Source of the DNA: Symsagittifera roscoffensis
Taxonomy: Eukaryota > Xenacoelomorpha > Acoela > Convolutidae
Direction of reading: 5' to 3'
NCBI RefSeq assembly: GCF_963678635.1
Contig: NC_087070.1
Coordinates: 24,477,419 to 24,541,418 of the forward strand
Length of the DNA stretch: 64,000 nt
This document shows positions 33,801 through 47,375 of this stretch, in pieces. Below the pieces are notes generated by a model, which was given only the letters and a program-made list of their open reading frames with translations, searched no databases and was not told the origin of the DNA. The stretch's first letter is position 1. Each line of letters opens with the position of its first letter. A program made the position numbers and the translations under genes.

Positions 33801-36800
33801 GACCTACATTTTTATTTGCTAAAATTAGATCAACCAAAAGGCAATTACTTTTAATTCGCTGGGTTTTCTTTCTCAGAGGTCAAAGCAGAGCGTTGCGATA
33901 AAAGTATTTGCCTTGCGAATAACGTGCGATAAGAGATAACTTGCGATAGAAGTATTTGGCCAAAACTCAAAAGAAAAAACCAAGCCAAAAAAATGGAAAA
34001 GTATCAATGAGCGCAAGGAAACAGAAAAAAACTCTTTAATAAACCTTTTAATAAAAAAAAATACACTTCCGAACTTCAAAAAATATGCCTTTAAAGCTCT
34101 TCGCATTTCAAGAAAAATTTATGATTGATAACATTTTTGATAACATTAACCAAATTAGAAAAAAATTAATCAATAGATAAAACTTTGATTTCGGTGGAAA
34201 ATATGAAATATAAAATTCTCTTTCAAGAATAATTGATAATTGACACTTGTTTGATAACATTGACCAAATTTGAGAAAACTGGATCAATGGGTAAAATTTC
34301 TATTTCGCTGGGGAATCTTAAAGATAAAATCCACCTTCACAACTAGAAGTTGATCGCGTTTTTCGCGACCTTTACACTTTTACTGCTCGATAGTGGAGTT
34401 TGTCTTCCTTTTAACAAAGGAAAAGAACTGGTTTTTAAAAATCAAAAGCCACCGCGAAAAATCAAGCGTGAACAAATTCTAGGTTTTTTTACTGAAAAAA
34501 AAATCACATCTTAATTTGTCTTCACTGCGTCTATTGACACTTACTAACTTCAGAAAAACAACTGATAAAATGCATTAAAGTCAAAAACTATTTCAACACA
34601 AAATTTTATTTAAAGTTTAGGATTTCTGGATTCCTTTTGAAACACTTGTGATCCTTTTGTAATCAGACCAATCAAATTTTAAGTTCATTTATAACAAAAG
34701 TCGCTCACTTTCTTATGGGAGAAAAATGAAAACAATGAAAAAATCGCCGACTAAAACATTAATTAACTCAATAAAAATTTCAGTAAGTCTCAGAAAATAA
34801 ATACAATTATCATTATAATCATTCGAGCGTTCAAAAGACTATAATAAAGGCTCGCCTATAACTCAGAGAGTGAAAACAAAAACGAAGTCTCGTTGAAAAT
34901 ACCAAAAAAAGTATCATAAGCTTCCATTCATTGCTTGCTGAGAGTTAAAGGAAAATTAAAAGAAAATAGGAAAACTGAAACTCCTAAAAACTTGAATAAA
35001 ATATTTCCAAACAATCATCACGAAAAATAATTTGTAGACAAACTTTAGGAACTCTGGAAACATATGATATCAAACAAATCGCATGGTTCTTACAAAATGG
35101 AAAGTTTATACAAAACGGTGGGAAAATCAGATTCCAAATCAAAAACGAAAATAGAAACACAGCCAAAAGACAGTTGGAAAAGAGTCAATGCACCCCAACT
35201 AAGCAGAAAAAATACTGATTTATTATTCGAAAAAAAACTCAACTTTCGAATTTCAAAATATAAACAATGTCCTTCACTCTTTCAATTCTTACAACAAATT
35301 ATGAGTGAAATTTTTTTGATTCAATTAACCCAATTTAAGAACTAGATCAATGCGTAGACTTTTTATTCCGCAAAAGCTGAAACATAGAACCCACTTTCGA
35401 AACTAGAAGTCGATCACGTTTTTAGTAACTTAACACTTTTGCTGATCGATAGTGGAGTTCTTTTTATACAAAGTCGGATCTGCGCTTCGCGAACACTTGC
35501 GAGAAAACGACAAAAAAAGCTCTATAAAGTAAAATTAGAAATAAGCCTCGAAATAGCAAAAAATTCGGCTACTTCTAAGATTTGAACCTGGGACCTCGAG
35601 ATTAAGAGTCTCACACACTAAAAACTCAGCCACGGAAGCTTAATAGACGCCAAACAATAGCCTCAACAAAAGCAGAGAACTGATTTAATGCAATTTCCAA
35701 TGCTACACTGAAATTTCCAAATACGTGAACACTTTCAATGAATAGTTTTATTTGCGAGTTAGGTTAGAAAAAAAGAAGGTTCGTGATAACACACTAAGCT
35801 GATCGCAAGGGTAACGCAGAGGCAAAGCTGCGTTGCGCAAACACTTGCGAGAGCAGGACCAAAAAGTAGCTCTATCGAGTGAAAAAAGTCCAAATAAGCC
35901 TCGAATTAGCAAAAACTCGGCTACGTGTAAGATTCGAATCCGCGACCTTGCAATTTTGAGTCTCACATAGTAACCACTCAGTCATGGATGCTTAACTTCC
36001 CCAAAAACTAGGCACTATCAACCAAGCTACATATGATAATGAATTGCCAATTCGATACCGCAAAAGGTGCACTAAATACAAAAAGACTAAAATTAAATTG
36101 GAAATACAAAAAGACAATAAATTGGAAAACAAAGCCAAATTATGTATAAATTATGCGATTCATTAAAAAAAATTGCGAAATACATTGAGTCGAAAAATTT
36201 TTGATATAAAGCTTTTTTTCATCATTGTACTACTGTTTGAAACAATTAAATTTTGTCGTTTCATTTGATGAATTAAAGCACATATGACATTATACTGCTA
36301 CCGATTCAAAAGTGCCACTTAAAGTTGAACTTTTATTTGCGACTTAGGTTGGAAAAAAAAAGAAAATTCGTACTAATACACTCGCTTTGCAAGTTTTTAA
36401 AAAAAGAAATAACCTGAATGTTAAAATAAACAAAATTTCAAACCGCGAAAAATCAAATTGGAGCCTGGACAAATTTTTTGACTTTTCCTCATGACCTACA
36501 TCAGAGTCTTCACTACGTTCATCTACTCTTAATTAGCATGTAGAAACCTAGCGGCAAACAATCCGACTTAAATTAGACAAACTCCCGCATAGCCGGAAAC
36601 AAAATTGTGTCATGAAAAAAAAAATCGAGCTAAGAAATTCTGATGTAGTAAAATACTTTAAGCCTTTTGTAATTTCCCGGAGGAAGCTGACCAAAAGAAA
36701 TGTTTCCCTTCAAATGACGCAATAGTAGGTCACAAAGCCGATAAAACAAAAGACGAAACCATTTAAGGCAGGTAAATTAACAAATATCAGGAGTAAATCA

Positions 36801-39800
36801 ATAAAACTTGTAGCTACAAAAAAAGGCTTGCAGCTCAAAAAAAAATCCGTCATGTGGCAACTAAGCCGACAAAACATAATCAGACAAAAAATGGGCCGAC
36901 AATTTGCTTGAAACTAAACATTTTCAGTTTATTTAAAGAAACAGATCCTGTCCGTATTCCACGAGTTCCGCTGACGCCAAGAAATTTGAATTTAGTATAA
37001 ATCAAGCTACTAATTGATTCAAGTAATTTAGTTCAACAAGTTGTTAGCCTAAAAAATTCTATATTCCAATTTGAAAACCGAATACTAAGTTCCTTCCATT
37101 GCGTGGTCGGAGCAACAAGTACTATGACAGGGATGTGATATAGCTTACCTCATTTTCTCCCTGACTGAATGCCCTGGGTCCCTTGGGTGTTGTCTTTCCT
37201 CCTCTTTGGGTCTTGTTTCCTGCTGCCTTTGCATCCACTTGCACTGGAGGAGGGTCTGAAAAATCATGCATCCCAAACACCGTACCAACTTTTACATAGC
37301 TTTCAATCTTTAGAACCGTGCCTTCAAATTCATAAGTTCAGGCCTATTTTAATATGTAAAAAAAACAATGAAAATTGTACAACAAAGTGTGAAAACACAT
37401 TACTACATATGCATGCTTAAAACAACAACTAAAGCGCTTACAAATTTTCCTGAAAAAAAAATCTGACAAAATTGCACAACCTAAATAAGTTAAAGTTAAG
37501 AAGACAATACGGATTTGAAAATAAACAACTACAACACAGCCAAATTGCCAAGAAATTAAAAAGAACTAACTGCTCGTCTTTTTGCTCTTGGCCGCGGTCG
37601 CAGCACCTGCCGCCTCCCCGACCGCCCCCTTCGCTCCTTTCTTGTCGTCTTTTTTATCCCCTCCAGCCGCCGCGTCCTTGCCCCCTCCCTTGGCTCCTTT
37701 GGCGGCCGCTGCGCCTGCTGCCCCCGCGCCCTTTTTGTCAGCCGCTGACTTCTTATCCCCCATTGATGTGCCTTTACTAGTAGGTCTGTCCGTCTTGCGA
37801 GAGGAGGGCGGCTGGAAATATCACAACAAAAATACAAGTTAGACAACTAGTTGAAAGACCTGCCATTTTCCAGTTTCACATTTTTGATAAGAACAATGCA
37901 TCAACGAAGAAGGGAAACTTTATAATCAAGATATAAACAAAAACGTTCTTAGAACTAATAAACAACATTTTTCTGCTTAACTCCGCGAACAGAAAGTCGA
38001 ACCCAAAACAGTTTTTTAATATAAATTTTAGCTTAAATTCTTCCAATCCATTGCTCATCTGGATAATGATTAAACTTTCTTTAGCTAACCTTTTTCTAAC
38101 CAAAAGATGGATTTCCACAAGCTTCAATCGGATAACTAGAAACTGACAAACGAATCTGAAAAAAAAAACAGATTACTGACTGATTTGTTGGTGCCCCTGT
38201 CGGGTGACACTGTGTCCCGCTGACGTATTCTCCTCTCGACCACCTCCTCGTGGGTGAGTCTGAAACGGGACACCACACTGGCCAGACTCCTCGCACCCTC
38301 ATCCCCAATGTAATTGCTAGACAGATCCAACACCAGCAGACATCGGTTCATACGCAGACCCTAAAACATACATGACACATTTAACACCCAAAAATAAAAA
38401 AGTTCCAACAGTAAGGACACACAAATTTTACTTAAAGAAGACTACGACATTCACTATTCGAGCATAAACTTTCAACAACACACTAACGCTTGCAAGCTCG
38501 TTAGTGTAAAAACCACGTTTTAAAAAAAATCTGATGACAACAGCCAAGGACACATCAAGGATTTTCGCGAGGCGAATACGAAGCTAAATCGGCAAAACGA
38601 GGCTTCATTGGCAAAGCTCTTAACATAAAATACAAAATCGGTCGGAAACAAATACGTGGATTGGATTAAGATGTAGATCAGATAAGGAATAGGAACATAA
38701 CCATTACAATAATGCAATCGAAAAAAAAACTTATCTGAGCCTCCGAAGACAAGCATTATTACCCACAATTTTACCTACAAAATGAAGAGGACATTTTTTT
38801 CGAGTCTAATGTCTCCTAGTTTGAGAGTCAAATAATTCAGCACAAAATTTTTTAAAAAAACATAAGCCACAACTTCGCATCAAAAATATATTTGTGCTTT
38901 TGATAATTTTTCCGTCTAGAAAAAAATTGAGGCAGACAACTTTTTTGAATTAATAATTAACACCGAGGCCAAGTTGCTCTTCGCATACACAAACAAAAAT
39001 ATGACCGATAACGCTACTGGGAAAAACTGATTGAGTAAAACTTTGAGTCTGCTAAATTTCTAAAGTGACGCATGCCGATTATGAGTCCACAGTATTGCTA
39101 AGTGACGCAAGCGAATTATGAAGCATTAGCAGCACCATTAAATTTGAAAACAAAAAAAATTTACCAACTAACATGCCTCAATTTATAGAGAGGACGCATT
39201 TCAAGAGTTCCAACAGTAAGGACACACAAATTTTACGAAAAAGAAGACTACTAAAATCACTATTCGAGCATAAACTTTCAGTAACACACTAACGCTCGCA
39301 AGCTGGCTAGTGTAAAAACCACTTATTTGAAAAAACTGATGACAACAGCCTAGGGTGTATCAAGGAATTTCGCGAGGGGAATACGAAGCTAAACCTGCAC
39401 TCCGTGCATACAAGTAAAAACGACACTTTCAAGGGAAAATTGTATTTGCGGGTTAGGCTAGGAAAAAAGACGTTTCGTACTAATGTAGCTGCTTGCTAGT
39501 GCTAAATGAATAGGAGGATAAAGCTGGTAATATATTCTTTGAATTACTTTTTTGCACGTGATATTGCATCAATGTTTAATTGAAGCCTTTTAACAGATAA
39601 AGATTTCACACCACAAAAAAATTTTAAAAAGTTAATTCAGATTATCTACTGAAAATTCTGTTCTTACTTTTGCGAGAAGGGTGACACCTTCTGCAGTGAT
39701 GTTGTTGAATGACAGGTTCAATTTCACCAGAGTCGAGTTTTGTTCCCTCGGAGTGCCCAGAGCATAGCCCAGATATCTGGCCCCCAAGTCCGTGATCCGG

Positions 39801-42800
39801 TTGTTCCTCAGACTCAAGTTCCACACTCTGAAAGTGAACACCAGATTCAAGCTCATGTACGATTTCTAAGAAAAGGGGGCATCAAAAATTTAGTCCGCCC
39901 AGTATTACTTTCCTATATATTTCGAGCCGAGTTTTTTGGGGGTATTCCTTCAGAACTAACGTATACTGAATCGAAAAAGAAATGATTAATCTTGTAGAAT
40001 ACTAACAAAAAATCTAACAGATCTTGAAGGGGGGCTTTTTATTGATCCAACAACTTCACGAAGAAAAAGAACTATGGAGTATCTAGTTTTTTACCGCCCA
40101 TTTTTAGGTGCTTCAGGGAAATCTTACGGGGGTCAATTGTGATATCATCTGATAGCTTTACTAGTCTTGATTCGAATTACAAGAAAAATTTCAAAAAAAA
40201 TTTCGTTGTGAAGAAGACTTCATGCGACGAAATTCACATATAACACAGACAACACTTGATAATGAAGTCTCAATTTAATTCTCCTTGGATATTAGTTTAC
40301 ATATTAGTTTAACTTTTGAATCGACTCAAAACAAACTTTATCGCCCTTCAATAGAAAAAGTAACACAGGAAATTTTGTTTACAAAATGAACAAAACTTTT
40401 GTAAAAAAAATTTTTTTTAAAAACTTTGCTTCATGTTTAAATTTTTAAAATTCAATCAAAGTGGTTGGAAGAATCTGAGCTACTTGCACAGCAACAAATA
40501 CCATTGTTCTGTTGTATCCACACCCATATACTAGTTGATAAAGTGTGATTGATTACTTGAGTGTGGTTGATAATGTTGTTGCTTACTTGTTGTTCTCTCC
40601 CATTATGAGCCTGTGCCACTCCTCACTCTCCACTGGACTGCCCTCCACGTTCAGAGTCCTGAAAAACAGCAATAAAAAATCAGCTGATTAAAAAATACAG
40701 ACATCCCAAGGTCTATTGCGAAAATATCTTGTTGATCCAGGCGAATACAATGATCTTGAGTAAATTAGTCAAAGTGGGAGCTCGATAACAGAACAGATAT
40801 AAATTGGACTTGTTGATATCGAGGCAATTATTGATAAAAGGCCACTGCAGAAGGGAATATGCTAGCGCGTATAATCATAGCTAACAGCCTGTAGGGAGAG
40901 TCAAAAAGCAAGGAGACCAAAAAGAACAGAGACGTTTCAACATTTCATTAATTCAATCAGGATAGCTCAATTCAATTAAAAAGCAACCCCCCCCACACTT
41001 TTGTTTAGAATTGCAACAAACCAACCATACAAAAAATGATAACCAAATTAGACAAACATAAAAATCTGAAGCGAAGAAGAGCGCGTTTTTTTCCCAACGT
41101 CTCAACTATAAGACAACGCCGCTTTGATCAAGTTCGGTTCTTCAAGCGCTATAAAATGCAGTTTACAGGTTGAGAAGTTAAACTTATGTATAAGCTTCAC
41201 GTGTTTGACGACTCACTTGAGGTTGGGACACTCCTGGACTAGATGTCCGAGTGTCTCCAGAGTGTGGTTGGTGAGTCCCACATTGTAGAGAGTGAGCAGG
41301 TGTAGTTTGTCCACTGCAGGCACACACACTCGCAACACACTGTCCATCATCACAGCATCCACCTTCCAGTCTGCATTAACACACACAAAAAACACTTCTG
41401 TCAATTGAGGAATCATCAGCACATTAACACAAACAAACATTCTGTGAATTTAAGATTCGTTACCCAACTCACATTCACATGATGGCTCATCGTATAACCT
41501 ATGATGTACAATGTTGTGAGTGAACAGAAAAATTTTACACAGGCAAAACTGCATTTCACAAACAATTAACCAAAGAGCAAAAATGAGCTTCAAATTTCGG
41601 TTGTTTCTGCAATTCATGAGGGCCATAATTACTTGAAAATGAGGCTCGTGTTGTCGTTTAGTAGCTGCTTGGTTATCTGATCTTCTACATGTAGTTACTA
41701 ATTTGAAAGAATCAATTTACAAGGCGTTTTTTGAAAATGATTAATGAATGTTCCTTCTTTCACGTGAAAAGTTTTGGAATTAAAAACTGGCGTTTAATTT
41801 TTAAGAATTTCACAGCGCTTGTACAATAAAAAATAAGGGATGATATTCCATGGGAAAAACAACTAACTTACCACAAACTCTATGCCATTTTTCCATTCCA
41901 ACAATAAAAAATCAAAATCATAGGCACTAAAAAGTCACTTATTACCAAAAAATCAATAACAAAAATCAGCAAAGTATGAAATCAAACAAACCACAGGTTT
42001 TAGAAAGCTTCAGAATACTACTAAATCAAAATAAACTAAACGTTGATAAGGTACGGCAAAAGTTAACGCAAAACTTAATGACCAATGAAACAAAAAATTT
42101 ACACAGAGGTGACGCTGAATTTGCGAACACAAGCGATAAAAAGTAGTCTTTAACATAAAAAATTAAAGAGAAAAAATTAAACTTTTGACTTGTGTCCGAA
42201 TCAAACCCCCCGACCTGGAGATCGAGTCCCACGTCCTCAATTCTGCGCCAGGTCCGCTCAACAATTGCAAACACTAACCAACAATTCCGCAGATACAGGA
42301 GATGCTATTTAAATGTCAATGGTAAAAATAAAACTTTTAAAATGTCCCGGAGTCGAGCCCCGGACCTGGAGATTAAACGTCTCACGTCCTCGCAATCTCC
42401 ACTATGGTCACTCAACAATAGTCAAAACACAGGCAAAACTCTGCTTCGCAAAAACAAGAGGAAAAAGCAAAAACGAGCTGCTCTAAACTGACAAAACAAA
42501 CTGAAATAGGGAAAAAATTAGGAATCTCACCTTTGGATTAAGAACATCATCTCCTCGCATCTGCGCAACGGTCACTAGGAAGTAAATTAGTGGCCCAGTT
42601 AATGCTGTATCTAGCTGTTCTAATATTTTTATTCATATCTTGTACTGATACGGAAATGAGTAATTTTCAAAAAGTGGACTTTACGCTAAACATTAGAGAT
42701 TCTCGGCTTAAGGGGGGAGGGGAATAACCGCTTACTTAAAGTAGAAAAATACTATCGTTTTTTCAATTGAAATTTGTATTTGAGATTTGTCAGGATAATT

Positions 42801-45800
42801 TATATCAGCGTTTCGACAAAAATTAACAAGGTAAAACAGATTACGCCACAAAAATTTAGGCAACACATTAGTTTTAATAAACTATAAACATTAAAACCAG
42901 TAGCTTCCTTTATGAAAATAATACCTTTCAAAAAAAACCGACAAAACTTGAAATATTGAACACAGCTAAGATTCAAAACACAGGTAAGATTCACATAACT
43001 GATTTTAGTCTTTTCAGTAAAACCTTTAATCTCCGATTTGGCAGGGAAGTTTTTGAAAACATTCAAAAACCTTTCAAAATTAACCATTATATCAAAAATG
43101 AGCTGATTTGAGGCCATATCTTTTTTTTCTACCAGATTTAAGGTAAAGCCGCTTAAGAAGGGGAGATTCCCACAATTTGTTCTTTTGATTGAGACCTTTA
43201 TCTCGCATTTATGCATTTAATACTTGAGAAAATCAAAAAATTTAGAACAAATAGGCCAAAAATTCCCATATTGAAACTGTCAAAGGCAGTAGAACGTGAG
43301 GTAAAATGAAAAAAGACTAAATGAGCAGGCACATGGAAGAGCAGCCAGTTTTCTAATGATACCATCTTTTGAAAATCGGTACAGTAGTTTTTTTTTTAAA
43401 TTGAACTTTCTGCGAAAAATGTGAAATATGCCGGCACATAGAAGAGCAGCCAAATTTTTCATTGGTACCATTTTTTATGAAAATCGGTACAGTATTTTTT
43501 GTGAAAATTTGAACTTTCTGCGAAAAATGCAAACTGTCCCAAGCGTCACAAAAAAGCGTCACGAAATATCATACAGTTTCATAATACATGATTTTTTCAA
43601 ACCGGACCTAGCACTAGCCAAAAATAAAGCAGCAACATGTGCCATTGAAATGGTTATTCTTACACAAGCTTAAACATGATAAAATTGAAAACCAAAAGTG
43701 CCACCAAATTAGCACTTTTATTTGCGAATTAATCTTTAGAAAAAAAATCTTCGTTACAATCTTCGAAAAAAACCTTCGTTACAATACACTACGCTTGTGT
43801 AAACACTAGCGGTAATAAAAATAGCAGATACAACAGATATTGCTTAATTGCCAATGCCCCTAAACAGCTTGATTATCAATTCGCATGCAATAAAATCGCA
43901 CTTTTGATAGGTCGCTATTTAATTGCATGCGCTATGCCGGCAAAAAATCCACAAGTGAGTGCTTTTAGAGAGTGCATTTGTTTTATCTTTAGCGAAATTA
44001 TTTTTAAGGCAGCAAAAAAAATCCCAAAGACAGTTTGAAAAGAGCCAATGAACCCAAGAAAATAAAAAAAAAACTGACTTTCGAATTTTAATATATATGC
44101 CCTCAAAGCTCTTTAAACTTCACAAATAATTTTTGATGGGTGCTTTTTTGATAAAAACAACCCAATTTGAGAATATTGGATCAATAGTTAAAATTTTTAG
44201 TTCGCTGGGAAATCTGATAATTAGATTCCTTTCCAAAATAAGAAGTCGAAAACGTTTTTCGTGACCTTTACATTTTTGCTATTCAATATTAGAGGTTGCC
44301 TTACGTTCAGCAAAGAAAAAGAAGTGAACTTAAAAAGAAATCAAAAGTCAAACGGCGAAAAATCAAATTTTAGCTTGAACAAATTATATAGACCTATATA
44401 AAAGTTTTCACTACGTTCATTACTCTTCAAAAACCATCGCGACCTATATAATAGTCTGAACAACGTTCATCGACTCTTAAAAAATAAATGAAGATTCAAA
44501 CCCCGAAAAAACCAAATTTTAGCGTGAACAGCTTTAAAGACTTTTCCTTGCAAGACTGTCAAACTTAGCACTCGAAAAAAAATCAACTCAGGGGCGGATC
44601 TAGGATTTTTTCGAGGGGGGGGGGCGGATTTTCATAAATTTTCGAAAAATTTTTCGACCTTTTTTTAGGTCGACCGAAACGATTTTTCGAGCTCTCCCTA
44701 AGCCCGGTTTAGTCCCTGTTTTGGTCAAACTTCCTGCGCCGCAGGCAAAATTTTGAAAAAATAGTCCAAAAAAGGCTTTTTTAGGCACTTTTTGGAGAAT
44801 TTTAACCAAGAAATAGCGTTTTTCGGCGCGCGCTCCCCTCTAAAAATTAGTATATATGTATGAGAAAAATTTTAGGGTCGGTCGGCCAGAAATGCATTTC
44901 TTAAAAAGTACCAAAGGGGGGACCCTTTGGGTCGGCAGGGTGTCGAATCCCTGAGGGGGGGGGGGGGTGTCCGCCCCCCCCCCCCCCACCCCCTAAATCC
45001 GCCCCTGTACATACTAACTACGCGAAAATTGACTAGAATAAATAACCTCAATATCTATGTTTTGTGCATTTTTGATTTAAGTTCAAAAAGACAATAAATG
45101 ATAAATCCATACTAACTTCATTTATTTACAGTAAGAAATCAACTGGACTCACTTCTGATATAAATCTCTTTCACTGTTGATTTCTTGTCATTTGGGTCTG
45201 CATCTACCTGCACCACTGGACGCATGTAGTCGTAATTACTCTTAGGAATATACGTTGTGGGGATGAAAGTATCCTGCAATGCCCCTCCCCCTTCCCCGCC
45301 ACTTCCTGACCCCCCAATGCCCATTGCACCCGACTCCACTTCGTCAGATCCAGCGGCTGTTACGTTAGTCTGTGTAGTAGTCGCTTCCGGCGCCTTAATC
45401 AATACTCTCTAAGTTCACAATAGCTTCATAATTTTGAGCTCATTCAATAAAAAAACTCTTTTAAAAATCGAGCGCAGATATAATTGAAAAAAACTTTGTT
45501 ACGAAAAGCTGTCGGATTACGCAATGAGCTCCACTAATGAAAGCCAAACAAACAGGTAAATTTTTCAGCAATAGTTAGTTTACAGCCTATTCCCAAACGT
45601 TTAGTACTTTAAAGATCAGTTAACAAACCTCAGTCGCATGCTTGCTCTTCTTTCCCTAAATTGAAGAAACAATTTGAGCCAGCATACCAAAAAAGCATCA
45701 ATAAAATGGCGTCCAACAATGACCTAATTCATTTAAAGACGACTCAAGTTTCTTCGGAAAAGGAGTAGATGTAATTTAGCCTACTATCGCTCCTTTATTT

Positions 45801-47344
45801 GTCCAAACAAGTGATAATTGATTTGAAAATTTTCCGAGTAGAGATTCTGAGGTAGTAAAAAACACTGGCAAGGAGACAGCAAGTGTAGAGCTTTGCATCG
45901 GGAGCTTCACGAAGTGCGTCGATTTTAGTGGTCCGGTTTATTGCATTTGATTCGAATTTATTGCAAACTTTTGGGTTGAGCGGGAAACATGGGGGGAATT
46001 TGCTACAATTTATTCCTGTTTTATACTTCTGCAATATAAATGTTGATAATTCCGAATATGCAAATGACTTATCAAAAGCTTAAAAGTTGCCCAAAACTGA
46101 AAAAAGCATTATGTCTATTTTTGATGAACCCACAAATCAAAATAATTTGAGAAAATCAGGCTAAGAGCATTATCATAAGCCAACGGATATTTCTATCTTC
46201 ATCACCAATTTACCTTTGTTTCCTGTGAGGGCGGTGGGGGTTGTCCAGGGGCCTTGCTCCTCAACACCACCGGTGGAATTTCTGTCATATGAGCTCTGCG
46301 ACACAGCTCCGTAAAATCAGTGTCTATATTACCAGTGCAACTGTATGGCTCTAAGCAAAAAACAAGTGAAAACTTAGGTAGAACAGAAGTTAGAAGAAGC
46401 ACCTGCTGCTATAACAATTTAGCCACCAGAAAGTTGAAAAAACGACTGATCAATTTTTAAATATTTTTCCAAGAAAATTTCTTGCCTTAATGCTCTTTGA
46501 AATTTAAGCTTTCATGATTACAAATTTGTAGTAATTTTTTTAGTCTTGTAAAATGTACATTTCAAACAGAAATATGACAGTGTTCAGGCGTAAAAAAAAC
46601 TGACTGTAGAAAAATATAATTTCCTAAACTAATATAATCTAGCCATTATTTAACACGCAGATGATTCATAAGGACTAATTTAGCTAACTCAAATCGGGCG
46701 AGGGCAACTATTTACAAGACATGGCACTATTCAATGCCATCTTGAAAATAATGAGAATAAAAAGAAATTACAAACAACAAAAACGTTCAAAAATCTTAAC
46801 TCAAACATATCTTAATTTTTCAAAAAAGGCGAATAAAGAAAATTTGGAACTCAATTACTTGCACGATTGCAATATTACATCAAAAAATCTTCAGTTTCAG
46901 ACCGAATTGCTTCAAAACAAAAAATACTCGACGTGGACTTCCTGAAACCACATAGCCTAAAAAATGTCTTTTGTTCATTCAATGGCACCTGATTGTGATA
47001 GGCTATAGTGCATTTTATCCTGCGCCCTCCGTGGAACATACTTCATCGCACATAGTGCATGAGATGGTTTTAAATGACTTTTCATGTATTCTCTTCATGT
47101 CGATTTACTGTCCCTCCCCTTGACTTGACCTCACTACCACATTCAGAGCAAGTCAGTTCCCTTTCACGCTTGGCGACTGCTTTAATTTGTTCGATGGTTT
47201 CTTGGTTGATCTTGGCGTTCAATTTTTTTTCAGCTCATTTCCCCAATTGGTTAAATGCTGTGTCTGTTCCATCAACAGTTCTAAGTCAAGCCCGCCTCTC
47301 TAAGTAACTTGTCAGGTGTAACAATGCCTTCCTCTTTCTTTACC

Positions 47345-47375
<31 letters not shown>

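Noticed and set aside
35925-36000. Possible functional tRNA gene on the minus strand
   Set aside because: A- and B-boxes are good but the anticodon and acceptor arms do not pair, and the sequence continues into a shared SINE body and tail.
37472-37846. Plus-strand and other-frame Ala/Pro- or Arg-rich open frames
   Set aside because: Shadows of the Lys/Ala/Gly-rich LRRC71 exon 9, whose splice phases fit the gene.
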